Shown: positions 37,657-46,491, counted from the first letter of the stretch. The stretch is DNA of 64,000 nucleotides from Planctomycetota bacterium (GCA_016745075.1 JADGDD010000001.1:807125-871124); one strand, 5' to 3'. Numbers and translations: made by a program. Notes: generated by a model not told the origin, from the letters alone.

Positions 37657-37824
37657 TTATTCATCGTCGAGGTCGTCATCCATATCCATGTCGTCTGGGA
37701 ATTCGGCCATTTCACCTTCTTCCGTTACAACAGTCAAAAATTCATCTAAGGCATCTGTGATGATTTCAGTAATTTTGTACCCCTCTCCAACGAGTAAGTT
37801 CAAAATATCGTCACGAATTTCCAT
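37657..37824 (-). CDS. 55-residue acidic protein of unknown function
   Basis: ATG at 37822-37824 has a GAGGAG ribosome site at proper distance. The product starts MEIRDDILNLLVGEG, contains an amphipathic helix-like stretch (EIITDALDEFLTVVTEEG) and ends in an Asp/Glu-run (DDMDMDDDLDDE), giving a strongly negative net charge. No membrane segment or Cys. It sits alone between the tRNA and a candidate structured RNA, both on the same strand. I do not recognise a family. Confidence 0.55.
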   Translation of the reverse strand: MEIRDDILNLLVGEGYKITEIITDALDEFLTVVTEEGEMAEFPDDMDMDDDLDDE

Positions 37825-37910
37825 GCGACCATTCTCCTCTCAGTGATTGTGCAGGCCTGTTCTCTATGAACTCTTGCCTTCTAACAGACCACTGTAGTCG
37901 AGACAAGCAT

Positions 37911-37962
37911 AAAAAAGAAACCGGCACACACCCCTCATCATGATGAAGAATATATGCCGGTT
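37911..37962 (-). terminator. Rho-independent terminator of a minus-strand RNA
   Basis: Read on the minus strand, AACCGGCA pairs with TGCCGGTT across an inner CATCATGATG palindrome, followed directly by TTTCTTTTTT. There is no protein gene just upstream on that strand, which points to a non-coding transcript ending here. Confidence 0.8.
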
Positions 37963-38128
37963 GCTAAAAGCGTCTCCACTTATGCCGTATCCAAGCAGGC
38001 AGTCCATAGAACCTAAGTACAATATGGGGGATCCTGTTCCAAGCATGGCTCTTCCCAGAGTTAGCCCCCTTGTCTACGGAAAGGCCAAGGACGTGCGGCG
38101 GACCTCGAACACAGCAGAGACTTTCGTC
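37911..38128 (-). ncRNA. candidate structured RNA, 6S-like single long hairpin
   Basis: The roughly 215-nt region ends in a strong terminator and has no supported coding frame. By hand it folds into one long irregular hairpin: GTCTC...TGCTG pairs with CGGCA...GAGAC at the base, GGTCC with GGACT in the middle, and CAAGGGGG with CCCCC-ATA-TTG near the top, with small hairpins (CTCT-GGGA-AGAG and CCA-TGCT-TGG) in the apical part. A TATATT element lies about 8 bp before the proposed 5' end. Size and shape recall 6S RNA, but I cannot confirm the conserved bubble. SRP RNA, RNase P RNA and tmRNA hallmarks were not found. Confidence 0.45.
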
Positions 38129-38240
38129 AATATACCAACCTTTCCACCAAAACAAGGTCTTGACTTTTGTAGAAGATCACAGGGCTTGCTCTATGCAGAT
38201 TCCTACTGGCATAGGCAGAAAAGGTCTATACAAAACGCGC

Positions 38241-38624
38241 ATGAGTACTGTAACTATCACTGATGAAGCCCTTGTGGCCAATAACACCAGCATCGACTAC
38301 GGCACAATTGTTATGGCTGATGCGCAAGTTGTACATACTTTCCTTCGTACCGCAATTTTGCTTGCGCTTGGTATCTTTGGACCCATAGCTGGCATGTATG
38401 CTGGAACACTTATTGAATCACCAGAACTCACCACCATTCGCTGGATCAGTGCTTTTGGCCTTGGTATAGGCGGCATTGTTCTATCACTTGTGCTTGGCGT
38501 TGTCTGGAAACGCTCTTGGGCAGTGATCATTGAAGTAAAAGAGCACGGCTATCGTAGTTTCTTAGCCAAGACAGAATCTGATGCGCAACAGCTTGCTGCT
38601 GATATTCGCAACAAAATTAAATAA
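38241..38624 (+). CDS. small two-helix membrane protein (DUF6232-like)
   Basis: 127 residues from the ATG at 38241. A polar N-terminal beta-like segment (TITDEALVANNTSIDYGTIVMAD) precedes two hydrophobic helices (about 34-56 and 68-92) and a cytoplasmic-looking C-terminus with a regular strand-helix (WAVIIEVKEHGYRSFLAKTESDAQQL). This pattern matches small DUF6232-type proteins, whose function is unknown. An upstream in-frame ATG at 38070 would overlap the candidate RNA and adds unlikely sequence. Confidence 0.65.
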   Translation: MSTVTITDEALVANNTSIDYGTIVMADAQVVHTFLRTAILLALGIFGPIAGMYAGTLIESPELTTIRWISAFGLGIGGIVLSLVLGVVWKRSWAVIIEVKEHGYRSFLAKTESDAQQLAADIRNKIK

Positions 38625-38661
38625 ATGTTTCCGGAACATCTCTCATAAACAAAATTCTTCA

Positions 38662-38700
38662 GACGCACTCCCCTATTTCGTCAGATAGGGAAGGTGCGTC
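38662..38700. terminator. probable bidirectional terminator between convergent genes
   Basis: GACGCAC pairs with GTGCGTC and CCCTAT with ATAGGG around an 8-base loop. It lies in the 130-bp gap between the convergent DUF6232-like and Gfo/Idh genes. The T-tracts are weak (GATTTAT on the right, AAGAATTTTG on the left read on the minus strand). Confidence 0.65.
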
Positions 38701-38755
38701 GATTTATAAATGCAGCGCACTTGGCTCCTACTCAGTACGATGCTTTGTATATCAT

Positions 38756-40024
38756 TCACATATGTTTTAAAATAAATTCTTTCAGGTTAATCAATCGCCC
38801 TTCTAGACGAGCTGCATCAGCCGCATAACCAATAACATGACTCTCTACTGATGCGCTTAAACCAGAACACATTGGTTTATCGTTGGTCATTTCATCATAT
38901 AAAGCATTCATTAAACCAACATCACCACCACCATGCCCATCATACCCACCACCATCAGTGTTCACATGATACTGTGTTGTATTTCCAGTTAGGTGCTCGT
39001 GAATAATAATATCTGACCCTGATTGGCATTTCGTATTGTGACCTGCGTACATTCGCCCCTTTGTTCCTTGGATTTCTATATTACGGCCATGACTAAAGGC
39101 CGACACCGTAAACGTTGCGGTTGCTCCATTCTCAAAGACCATGCTCGCGGTTTGGTGATCGGCCACATCATTATCACAATAGTAAACACATCGTCCCCAT
39201 TTACTGGTCTTGAGCCATTCAATGACTTCATCGTTACTCGCATCAGCTCCACCATCCATAATCCATTGTAACCAACTGCGGTGCCGTTTTGTGTAGCCAA
39301 GCGCATTATAGGTACAGTTTTGTGTATGTGGACAACCATCGGTACAGCGCTTGGGTGCACCTTCCGGCGCATTGCTTTCGGTAAAATGCATGAGGCTACC
39401 ATGACTTGCAACAGACACGCAGTTCTGATCTATAACCCAACGAATAATATCTAAATCATGACAACTTTTTGAAATAATAAGAGGTGCCGCATCTGGTGAT
39501 TTTGCCCAGTGTCCACGCACATAACTATGTGACATATGGAAAGGCCCTATGCCTTCATCTGCGTTTATGGTAATAATATCGCCCAAAATACCACTTGCGA
39601 CAAGATCCTTTATCTTGCAATAAAATGGTGAATAACGCAAAACATGGCAAATGAGCACTTTTCGTCCAAGTTTTTCTGCCACGCGTTCTAAGTGTAAAAC
39701 ATCTTTGAGATGTGTAGCAATTGGTTTTTCAAGCAAGACATCATAACCTTTTTTCATCGCCTTTATACAAGGCTCCACGTGGTAGGCATCTTGCGTACCA
39801 ATGACAATCACATCTGCCAGTTTTTCTGCTGCTAACAACTCTTCATCAAAGGCAAAACAACGAAGGTTCGGATTACCCACTCGCTTACATGTATCCTGTA
39901 AACGTTCTTCCCGTGGATCAGCAGCAGCGACAACTTCATAACGTTCTGGCATCTGTGCTGCCAATTCTAAATAGGTACGAGTTCTGCCACCACACCCGAT
40001 ACCTGCTAAACGTAAGCGCTTCAT
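38756..40024 (-). CDS. Gfo/Idh/MocA-family oxidoreductase
   Basis: About 422 residues from the ATG at 40024, preceded by AAGGAG at 6 bp; two upstream in-frame ATGs are possible. The NAD(P)-binding start LRLAGIGCGGRTRTYLE is a GxGxxG Rossmann motif, and EKPIATHLKDVLHLE gives the catalytic-region Lys of the family. A Cys-rich insert follows the active-site region (RCTDGCPHTQNCTYNA), seen in a sub-group that acts on sugars or polyols. It is divergent from an AraC regulator with a shared spacer of about 80 bp. Substrate unknown. Confidence 0.88.
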   Translation of the reverse strand: MKRLRLAGIGCGGRTRTYLELAAQMPERYEVVAAADPREERLQDTCKRVGNPNLRCFAFDEELLAAEKLADVIVIGTQDAYHVEPCIKAMKKGYDVLLEKPIATHLKDVLHLERVAEKLGRKVLICHVLRYSPFYCKIKDLVASGILGDIITINADEGIGPFHMSHSYVRGHWAKSPDAAPLIISKSCHDLDIIRWVIDQNCVSVASHGSLMHFTESNAPEGAPKRCTDGCPHTQNCTYNALGYTKRHRSWLQWIMDGGADASNDEVIEWLKTSKWGRCVYYCDNDVADHQTASMVFENGATATFTVSAFSHGRNIEIQGTKGRMYAGHNTKCQSGSDIIIHEHLTGNTTQYHVNTDGGGYDGHGGGDVGLMNALYDEMTNDKPMCSGLSASVESHVIGYAADAARLEGRLINLKEFILKHM

Positions 40025-40052
40025 ATTCATCTCCTTAGGCTCTATTATATAG

Positions 40053-40064
40053 GTCATATATGAC
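40053..40064. promoter_or_regulatory. 12-bp palindrome in the Gfo/Idh-AraC divergent spacer
   Basis: GTCATATATGAC is a perfect palindrome lying 29 bp upstream of the Gfo/Idh start and 42 bp upstream of the AraC start. Its position fits a regulator site shared by the two divergent promoters, though AraC proteins usually bind direct repeats. Confidence 0.3.
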
Positions 40065-40105
40065 TAACCATTGCATTTTTACCCAAATTATATACATTTT
40101 CGATT

Positions 40106-40948
40106 ATGCTTGACTCACTCGTTGCTGATTTAGTACCTGTAACCAATTATTTCGCAGGAAAAAACGGTGCATTAACCACACTGCCACAAGACATACTCCT
40201 TTTTTCCAACCCACTCCAACAAAATAGCAACAATCCAGACGAATCTTTACACCACCGTTTTGTCTTAGCCATTGGCATTGTTGCTGACGCTGGGCTGCTT
40301 GTTGATGGGCACTATCTGCACTTACCAGAAGGGCATGCCACCTTAATTGCACCGCAGCAAACGCATGTATTTATGCGAGCATCACAACAATTCACCCATG
40401 ATCGTTGGTGCTACATGACCTGCACTATACCACAACCAGATGCGATTCGTTCTTTATTGGGTCCACAGGTCCTACAAATAGATGATGCTTGCAGAGAGGC
40501 ACTCGCGCAACTGATTAAGAGTTATCACCATACACCTATCAACAGCAGTAGCTTAAACATTCAAGCTGGTTTGCTCTTTCATCATCTTCTACAGGCACAG
40601 GCATTAGAAACACAGCACACACAACCCACAGGAATGGGACTTGCCTTTCATGTAAATACTATCGTTACTGCTCATCTAAATGTTGCTTATGACTGTGCTG
40701 CTATCGCCCATCATCTAGACTTATCAGAAAGTCATTTACGGCGCTGTTTTCGAGCTGAAACTGGCATGAGCCTTGGCTTTTTTCTTAGAGAAACACGACT
40801 ACAACATGCTGCACAACTCCTGCGCAGTCGACCAGATCTGAACATTCAAGACATTGCCGAAGCCTGTGGTATTCCCAATAGCGCAAGCTTTTGTCGCGCC
40901 TTCAAACGACAATTTGGTACAAGTCCTGGACACTATAGAAAAACCTAA
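40106..40948 (+). CDS. AraC-family transcriptional regulator
   Basis: 280 residues: an N-terminal cupin-like sensor (HRFVLAIGIVADAGLLVDGHYLHLPEGHATLIAPQQTH region) and a C-terminal double HTH (CAAIAHHLDLSESHLRRCFRAETG, IAEACGIPNSASFCRAFKRQFG, SPGHYRK). Divergent from the Gfo/Idh gene, which is its most likely target. The next gene downstream, a GntR regulator, has its own promoter and operator. Confidence 0.9.
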   Translation: MLDSLVADLVPVTNYFAGKNGALTTLPQDILLFSNPLQQNSNNPDESLHHRFVLAIGIVADAGLLVDGHYLHLPEGHATLIAPQQTHVFMRASQQFTHDRWCYMTCTIPQPDAIRSLLGPQVLQIDDACREALAQLIKSYHHTPINSSSLNIQAGLLFHHLLQAQALETQHTQPTGMGLAFHVNTIVTAHLNVAYDCAAIAHHLDLSESHLRRCFRAETGMSLGFFLRETRLQHAAQLLRSRPDLNIQDIAEACGIPNSASFCRAFKRQFGTSPGHYRKT

Positions 40949-40975
40949 TTAACCGCCGTTCTCTATCTCTTGCTT

Positions 40976-41011
40976 CTTTTGGTATAACTGTTATAACAGT
41001 TATACCAAAAG
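40976..41011. promoter_or_regulatory. 36-bp perfect palindrome, probable GntR operator
   Basis: Each half reads CTTTTGGTATAACTGTTA to the centre at 40993/40994, with no mismatch over 36 bp. It lies 16 bp before the GntR start codon. A -35 like TTGCTT at 40970-40975 and a -10 like TATAAC at 40992-40997 (16-bp spacing) place the palindrome across the spacer and -10 region, so bound regulator would block the promoter. GntR/FCD repressors typically bind such palindromes next to their own gene. Confidence 0.75.
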
Positions 41012-41027
41012 GAAAAAGGCGCTACGT

Positions 41028-41660
41028 ATGGGATTTGAAACAGCGGCGGATACCGCTTATGAACGAATACGGGCAGGCATTCTTGGCGGACAATTTCAAC
41101 CTGGAACAAAACTCTCTCGCCGAAAAATGGCTGCTTTTGCTGAAGTCAGTGTTATTCCTGTTATTGAAGCTCTACACCGGTTAGAAAATGATGGGTTAGT
41201 TGAATCTCAACCACACCAAGGTTCTATTGTTGTGGAGCTCACTCATGAGAAGCTGCAACACTATGCAACATTACGAGAAGCTTTAGAATGCCAAGTTGCA
41301 CGAGAACTGTGTAAGAAAGAACTCAAACAATCTGAGATACAGCGCCTCAAAGAGCTTGCACAAGAATTAGATGAGCATCTCTACCACAATAGCGATAAAT
41401 CATCGCAAGAACTTGCGCAAAAACATCACGCTTTTCATACTGCTCTTGCAGAACTCACAAACTGCCCCCCTCTCATTGAATCATTGCGGCGCATTAATTT
41501 ATTTGAGCTACTGAAGCATGCCGTTGTGAGTAATAAGAAGCACCGACAAATTCCAAAAAATTGGCATCGCAAACTTATTTTTGCCATTCGAGATGGCAAT
41601 CCACAAACAGCGGAAGATGTATTCCGTGCCCATATCCGTAGCTCACGAGAAAATCTATGA
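41028..41660 (+). CDS. GntR-family (FCD subfamily) transcriptional regulator
   Basis: 210 residues. The winged HTH is at about 8-75 (AYERIRAGILGGQFQPGTKLSRRKMA, VIEALHRLENDGLVESQPHQG), and an all-helical FCD effector domain follows (ATLREALECQVARE, HHAFHTALAELTNCPPLIE, HRKLIFAIRDGNPQTAEDVFRAHI). The His and Asp-rich helices of FCD domains bind a metal and carboxylate ligand. First gene of an operon with the SGNH and TauE genes, overlapping the SGNH gene by ATGA; the palindrome in front suggests autorepression. Confidence 0.9.
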   Translation: MGFETAADTAYERIRAGILGGQFQPGTKLSRRKMAAFAEVSVIPVIEALHRLENDGLVESQPHQGSIVVELTHEKLQHYATLREALECQVARELCKKELKQSEIQRLKELAQELDEHLYHNSDKSSQELAQKHHAFHTALAELTNCPPLIESLRRINLFELLKHAVVSNKKHRQIPKNWHRKLIFAIRDGNPQTAEDVFRAHIRSSRENL

Positions 41661-42208
41661 CTATACTTGCACTTGGCAGCTCCATCTTTGAACAGTGGAC
41701 GAGCATTAGCAAAGCCTTTCCCTCCACAACCACTCTCAATGCAGCCATTGGGGGAACCATTACTGAAGACTGGCTTGTGCCTGCACAACAATTCTGTAAA
41801 CAAGACCAACCTGAACTCGTTGCTTTCTATTGTGGCAGCAATGACATTAGCCGTGAAATACCACCCTTACGCATTATTGAAAATCTACAATATATTATTA
41901 ACAGTTGTATCGCTGAGAACTGTGGATTTTTATATTATTATATTATTAAATCCCCTCACAAAAATGGGCGTTTTGCCGAGATTGATGCCATCAATCAAAC
42001 CATTACCGCATACCTTCAACAATTCCCAAACACCGCCACCCTTGATTGTAATAGTTTCCTCTGTGCCGAAGCACACGGAGACATTAGTCCATACTATCAA
42101 GCGGACCAACTCCATTTAACGGAAGCGGCCTATACACAAATGGAAGAATACACCAGAACTTGCTTCTGGTCAGATTACCAACAGAAAGCAGCATCCTATG
42201 CTGATTGA
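41657..42208 (+). CDS. SGNH/GDSL-type hydrolase, cytoplasmic
   Basis: 183 residues. The four blocks are visible: LALGSSIFEQW (block I, Ser), AAIGGTITEDW (block II, Gly), FYCGSNDISRE (block III, Asn-Asp), and DQLHLTEAAY (block V, Asp and His). No signal peptide. The family removes acyl groups from sugars or lipids; substrate not given by sequence. It is the middle gene of the GntR-SGNH-TauE operon. Confidence 0.85.
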   Translation: MTILALGSSIFEQWTSISKAFPSTTTLNAAIGGTITEDWLVPAQQFCKQDQPELVAFYCGSNDISREIPPLRIIENLQYIINSCIAENCGFLYYYIIKSPHKNGRFAEIDAINQTITAYLQQFPNTATLDCNSFLCAEAHGDISPYYQADQLHLTEAAYTQMEEYTRTCFWSDYQQKAASYAD

Positions 42209-42986
42209 ACACCTCGAATGGTGGCAACTGCTCATTCTAGCAGCAGTTGGCTGCTTTGCTGGAACCATGAACGTGCTCGCTGGTGGCGGCTCACTCTTAA
42301 CCCTCCCACTCATGGTTTTTCTTGGCGTGCCAGCGCCTATTGCCAATGGCACGAACCGCATCGCCTTGCTGACACAAGCAACCACGGGGCTACGCGTCTT
42401 CTGGAAAAATGGCATTCGAGAATGGCGATTAGCTCTAAGCCTGTCTCTGGTAATTTTACCCGGTGCTGCCGCTGGCGCTTTCTTTGGAACAAAACTCACT
42501 GGGCCGTATTTTAAAATGGTAATCGCAGGTATTATGACAGTCGTTATGATTATCATGCTATGCGGTAACAAGAAAAAAGCAGACACACCAGAGATACCAC
42601 CAACCGCACAACCACAACGGTTAGTACTTGGGCATATACTCATGGCTATACTTGGACTTTACGGCGGCTTTATTCAAGCAGGTATGGGGTTTCTTATTAT
42701 GCCTTTACTTAATCGTGTTATGGGGCTTGATCTTGTCCGAACTAATTTTCTCAAGCTTGCGGTGCTCTTTGCCTATTCACCAATTGTAATTACTATTTTT
42801 GCTTTAGAATCAGAAATTTGGTTGGATGTCGGCCTCAGCCTTGCTGTTGGCATGGGTATAGGCGGTTGGATTGGCTCAAAACTAGCGGTACATCGTGGTG
42901 ACCCATTTATTCGGAAAATACTCTTCTCCGCTTTAACCCTTGTTATTCTGAAACTTATTTACGACCTTACTCTTGCGGCGCCATAA
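42198..42986 (+). CDS. TauE/SafE-family membrane transporter
   Basis: 262 residues with about eight hydrophobic segments in two similar halves. The first has GCFAGTMNVLAGGGSLLTLPLMVFLGVPAPIANGTNR and the second GGFIQAGMGFLIMPLLNRVMGLDLVRTNFLK, the family's repeated Asn/Gly-rich motif. Members export sulfite, sulfoacetate or other organic anions. It overlaps the SGNH gene by 11 bp. Its 3' end lies in the first copy of a 285-bp tandem duplication but the stop codon is intact. Confidence 0.85.
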   Translation: MLIEHLEWWQLLILAAVGCFAGTMNVLAGGGSLLTLPLMVFLGVPAPIANGTNRIALLTQATTGLRVFWKNGIREWRLALSLSLVILPGAAAGAFFGTKLTGPYFKMVIAGIMTVVMIIMLCGNKKKADTPEIPPTAQPQRLVLGHILMAILGLYGGFIQAGMGFLIMPLLNRVMGLDLVRTNFLKLAVLFAYSPIVITIFALESEIWLDVGLSLAVGMGIGGWIGSKLAVHRGDPFIRKILFSALTLVILKLIYDLTLAAP

Positions 42987-43082
42987 CAACAGAAGTCTGC
43001 ATTGGGAACGCGCAATTACAGCCCAAGGAATATTCTGGCATAAGCACTAGACCATCTACTGGCAAAACACTCATCCAACAAG
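42798..43082. repeat. 285-bp direct tandem duplication, copy 1
   Basis: Identical base for base to 43083-43367. It holds the last 189 bp of the tauE-family gene and, on the other strand, the last 116 bp of the PQQ gene frame (a remnant here, ending at 42967). The two 3' ends overlap by 20 bp inside the unit. Confidence 0.95.
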
Positions 43083-43367
43083 TTTGCTTTAGAATCAGAA
43101 ATTTGGTTGGATGTCGGCCTCAGCCTTGCTGTTGGCATGGGTATAGGCGGTTGGATTGGCTCAAAACTAGCGGTACATCGTGGTGACCCATTTATTCGGA
43201 AAATACTCTTCTCCGCTTTAACCCTTGTTATTCTGAAACTTATTTACGACCTTACTCTTGCGGCGCCATAACAACAGAAGTCTGCATTGGGAACGCGCAA
43301 TTACAGCCCAAGGAATATTCTGGCATAAGCACTAGACCATCTACTGGCAAAACACTCATCCAACAAG
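43083..43367. repeat. 285-bp direct tandem duplication, copy 2
   Basis: This copy supplies the functional 3' end of the PQQ gene (stop at 43252) and a dead duplicate of the tauE gene's 3' end (ending at 43271). No target-site or mobile-element ends are present. Exact identity means it is recent, or an assembly artefact. Confidence 0.95.
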
Positions 43368-46300
43368 ATGGACGGTTTACTGAAGAAATAGCAAATTGGC
43401 TTTGACTCTCCATGTCATAAGCACCAATAATTGTTGACCGGAAAAACAAGCTCTTTTCAGACCCCGTTGGTGTCATGCAGCCTTTCCCACGTTGGATACA
43501 GTTATCTTCTGTAATCGTTCCAGTACTACGTTCTGCATAGGCAAGATATTGCTCTGCTGGCACATGCCAAATACGGTTGGCAGTAATAACTGGGTGGCTA
43601 ATGTTATAGCTATGTTGATTACCGATAAATCCATCAGACACATAACTGCTTGACCAAATAACCTGACCATCTGTGCTAGAGCGCTCACTTAGTATAAACT
43701 TAATATTGGTTTCTTTCACGTATTTTTTCAAAGTCTTTTTATCCATATTCAGTTGTTTGCTTAACGCGGATGCTGCCACTGTAATCTGACGTGAGTATGC
43801 TGCTAAAGGGCCAACATGCGTTGAACCACTTAGTACAAGGTTGCCATGAGCATAACTCAGGTAACACGAACTGGTTGCTGCAAAATCAAGTGGCGTACGC
43901 CAACGCTCATCTCCCGTTTGCATATCAAGGGCAATAATATCAGCACTGGGTAAAAATTCGTCAAGGAAAGCAAGCCCTTCTGCATGCCCCTGTTTCCCAA
44001 CAATGGCAAAGAGCATGCCATCACCAATGCAAATACTTGATGCAAGAACACCGCCTTGTTGTTCAGAGAAAGTCCAACGAAGCAAACCGGTAGATGCATC
44101 CATGGCAAAAAGGTTTTGGCTAATAATGAAACTAGGATCTGCTGCTGACCACATTTTTTTTGAGACAATCTTTGGATCTTTGGCAAAACCAGCAGTGGAA
44201 TCTGCCGTTGCTGGATGCGTTGTGCCAATAAGCGTGTCTTCAACAATAAAAACGGCTCCCCACTGTAACCCATCGGACGTGAAATAGTGCCCCTTCTCGT
44301 CTCCAGTAGCTGCATCAAAAACAAAACAACTATCTTTAACAGCACAGAAGAGACGTTTCTCATCAACACAAGCATTACCACCAACACGTGAAGGGCTAAA
44401 CCGCTGAAAACCAGGAATCTTTTTGGACCACAACAGTGTACCATTATAACTATCCACAACATCTACATGATCGACCTTATTGACATACATACGCCCATCT
44501 GCTGCAAGCGGCCCCATGCCTAATGCATGCCAGCCAACGAGTTGCCACGGTGAAGGGTTTCCAAACCACTGCACACGATATTTGGTACCTGCAACTCGCT
44601 TATCACCACTGCATGCCGTGTTAGCTGAATTGGCAAACATATGTGTCCAACGTCCAGCCTCTGCATCCGTGCCCTTCTGCCAGACACGGAATGTATGTCC
44701 TGCTACTGGAGTAGCATCGGCAAAATCACCACAGAGATCAACAACCGTACCACCATGTGGTTGAGTTATATATTTCACACGGTCGTAATTTGCTGCTCCT
44801 GCTAACACAACCAAATTTGCCAAACCACGCGCAAACGGTAATTGCCCCGCCTCATCAATTCGGATGCTAACATCTGCACCAGTAATACCATGCTGCCGTA
44901 GGTATTTCCTGATGTCATTGGCATGTTTTCTATTCTGCGCAATGCTAATAATAGAAAAGTCACTTGTTGCAGCCATGGCTGCCGCTAACACACCGTTATC
45001 GCCAATAAGTGCAGCAAAACCACGGCTACAGTCAGCCTGTGCACATATATTTTTAGCTCTTGTTTTTCCCTCTTCATCTAATTCTTTAACAACAGGCATT
45101 ACCGCTGGAATACTTGAACCAAGACCAAAACAATACAGTGCACCTGTATCTGTAGCAGCATATAAACAACCGTCTGCAACAGCCAGTTCCCAGACTAAAC
45201 CGTCTACAGCAGCATCAAACTGCACTGTTCCACTCAGAGCATCACATGCGATAATTCTCTCTTTACCGCCAGTTATAATAAGTGAGCCCGCACGAATAAG
45301 ACAGCGCCCATCCTCTATTTGAGTTTTCCACGCAATGGCTTCTGACAACAGCCCTTCTGCCGACTTATCTGTTCCCAACTGTACACCACTCTTAGAAGGA
45401 ATGATTCTTTTTTTCATACGAGCCATGTACTGCGTAGCGCTTGTTTTTAATATCGAACGGAAGTTTTTTCCATCCAAAGCAACCAACTCATCCTCACGTA
45501 AAAACCATGCCTGTTCACCGCCACCTATAATGCGCCACCCCTGCAAGCCAGTCATTGCCCCATGAATAGAGCGTTCGAGAGAAACCTGATAATTACGTGT
45601 ACCAACAAATTCAGGAAAAACGCGAAAACGTAACATGCCATATTCTGTTGGCCCATAAACTAACATATCATCAAAATGGGCTATAAAACTACTGCCTCCC
45701 TGCCGTCTACGATCAGTCTTTTCTACAAGCGGACTACCATCAACTAAGGCATACTCTACTGGTGAAGCACGACCATTTGGCACAAAGAGAATATTATTTT
45801 CAACCAGCAAGTAGCCCTGCGCTGGTAACTCTATTTGCCGACGCCATATTTCAGCGCCGGTTTCCGCTTTGACTGCACAAAGATGCACACCGCCATTTGC
45901 TGGAAATAAACCGGCAGAGAAGTAACAAATACTATTATCCACATGCACGGCAGTGCGCACCGGCCATTGAGAACCAATGCGGCCATTGGCACTAATCCAG
46001 CGCTGTTCTGGCGCTGCATTATATGACCACTTTAAAGTACCAACCTCTGCATCAAGACAATACACGCGGCCATCATCGCTCCCAAAATACACAGCATTTT
46101 CCCAAACACTCGGCGCGAAGCGTACAGCACCTTCTACGCCATAGGTCCACAAAACTGCTCCTGTGGCGGCATCTAAACAGGTCAGTGATTCATCACTGGA
46201 CGAGCCGTAATAGACTCGCCCATTTGCTATAATTGGTGCGTAAGCATAATCATAGGTGCTGGCTTGAGCACGTATTTTTTGCATTCCCAACATTACATCT

Positions 46301-46491
46301 GAAGGCCGCATATAAAAACCGGGACTCGGCTTACTAGGTGCGGTATGTACCCATAATGGCGTAGCAGATAAATGAGCAGGCAACTGTTCTTCTGTAATAC
46401 CTCGATGACTAGCATCACCCATATACACTGGCCAATCAGCCGCATACAGTGAACAAATACCTAAAAACACTATTATATACAACAGTCTCAT
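43252..46491 (-). CDS. exported PQQ-type beta-propeller protein with internal methyltransferase-like region
   Basis: 1079 residues with a signal peptide (LLYIIVFLGICSLYAADWP). The N-terminal part is a beta-propeller of PQQ/YVTN-like repeats (CLDAATGAVLWTYG, VYCLDAEVGTLKWSY, CAVKAETGAEIWRRQ). About residues 490-600 hold a degraded SAM-methyltransferase-like domain (FAALIGDNGVLAAAMAATS, then GGTVVDLCGDF). The propeller resumes after RWTHMFANSANTACSGD. The C-terminus PEYSLGCNCAFPMQTS is shared with a paralogue at the window's right end (GCNCGFPLQTS). Function unknown; such proteins are frequent in PVC genomes. It follows the clan-A GH gene but across a terminator, so expression may differ. Confidence 0.85.
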   Translation of the reverse strand: MRLLYIIVFLGICSLYAADWPVYMGDASHRGITEEQLPAHLSATPLWVHTAPSKPSPGFYMRPSDVMLGMQKIRAQASTYDYAYAPIIANGRVYYGSSSDESLTCLDAATGAVLWTYGVEGAVRFAPSVWENAVYFGSDDGRVYCLDAEVGTLKWSYNAAPEQRWISANGRIGSQWPVRTAVHVDNSICYFSAGLFPANGGVHLCAVKAETGAEIWRRQIELPAQGYLLVENNILFVPNGRASPVEYALVDGSPLVEKTDRRRQGGSSFIAHFDDMLVYGPTEYGMLRFRVFPEFVGTRNYQVSLERSIHGAMTGLQGWRIIGGGEQAWFLREDELVALDGKNFRSILKTSATQYMARMKKRIIPSKSGVQLGTDKSAEGLLSEAIAWKTQIEDGRCLIRAGSLIITGGKERIIACDALSGTVQFDAAVDGLVWELAVADGCLYAATDTGALYCFGLGSSIPAVMPVVKELDEEGKTRAKNICAQADCSRGFAALIGDNGVLAAAMAATSDFSIISIAQNRKHANDIRKYLRQHGITGADVSIRIDEAGQLPFARGLANLVVLAGAANYDRVKYITQPHGGTVVDLCGDFADATPVAGHTFRVWQKGTDAEAGRWTHMFANSANTACSGDKRVAGTKYRVQWFGNPSPWQLVGWHALGMGPLAADGRMYVNKVDHVDVVDSYNGTLLWSKKIPGFQRFSPSRVGGNACVDEKRLFCAVKDSCFVFDAATGDEKGHYFTSDGLQWGAVFIVEDTLIGTTHPATADSTAGFAKDPKIVSKKMWSAADPSFIISQNLFAMDASTGLLRWTFSEQQGGVLASSICIGDGMLFAIVGKQGHAEGLAFLDEFLPSADIIALDMQTGDERWRTPLDFAATSSCYLSYAHGNLVLSGSTHVGPLAAYSRQITVAASALSKQLNMDKKTLKKYVKETNIKFILSERSSTDGQVIWSSSYVSDGFIGNQHSYNISHPVITANRIWHVPAEQYLAYAERSTGTITEDNCIQRGKGCMTPTGSEKSLFFRSTIIGAYDMESQSQFAISSVNRPSCWMSVLPVDGLVLMPEYSLGCNCAFPMQTSVVMAPQE

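Noticed and set aside
38070-38240. Longer N-terminus for the small membrane protein
   Set aside because: It would overlap the candidate RNA region in antisense and encodes Arg/Thr/Gln-rich sequence unlike the rest; the ATG at 38241 starts the recognisable part.
43083-43271. Second copy of the tauE 3' end as a separate small gene
   Set aside because: It is an exact duplicate of an internal gene segment without its own start or ribosome site.
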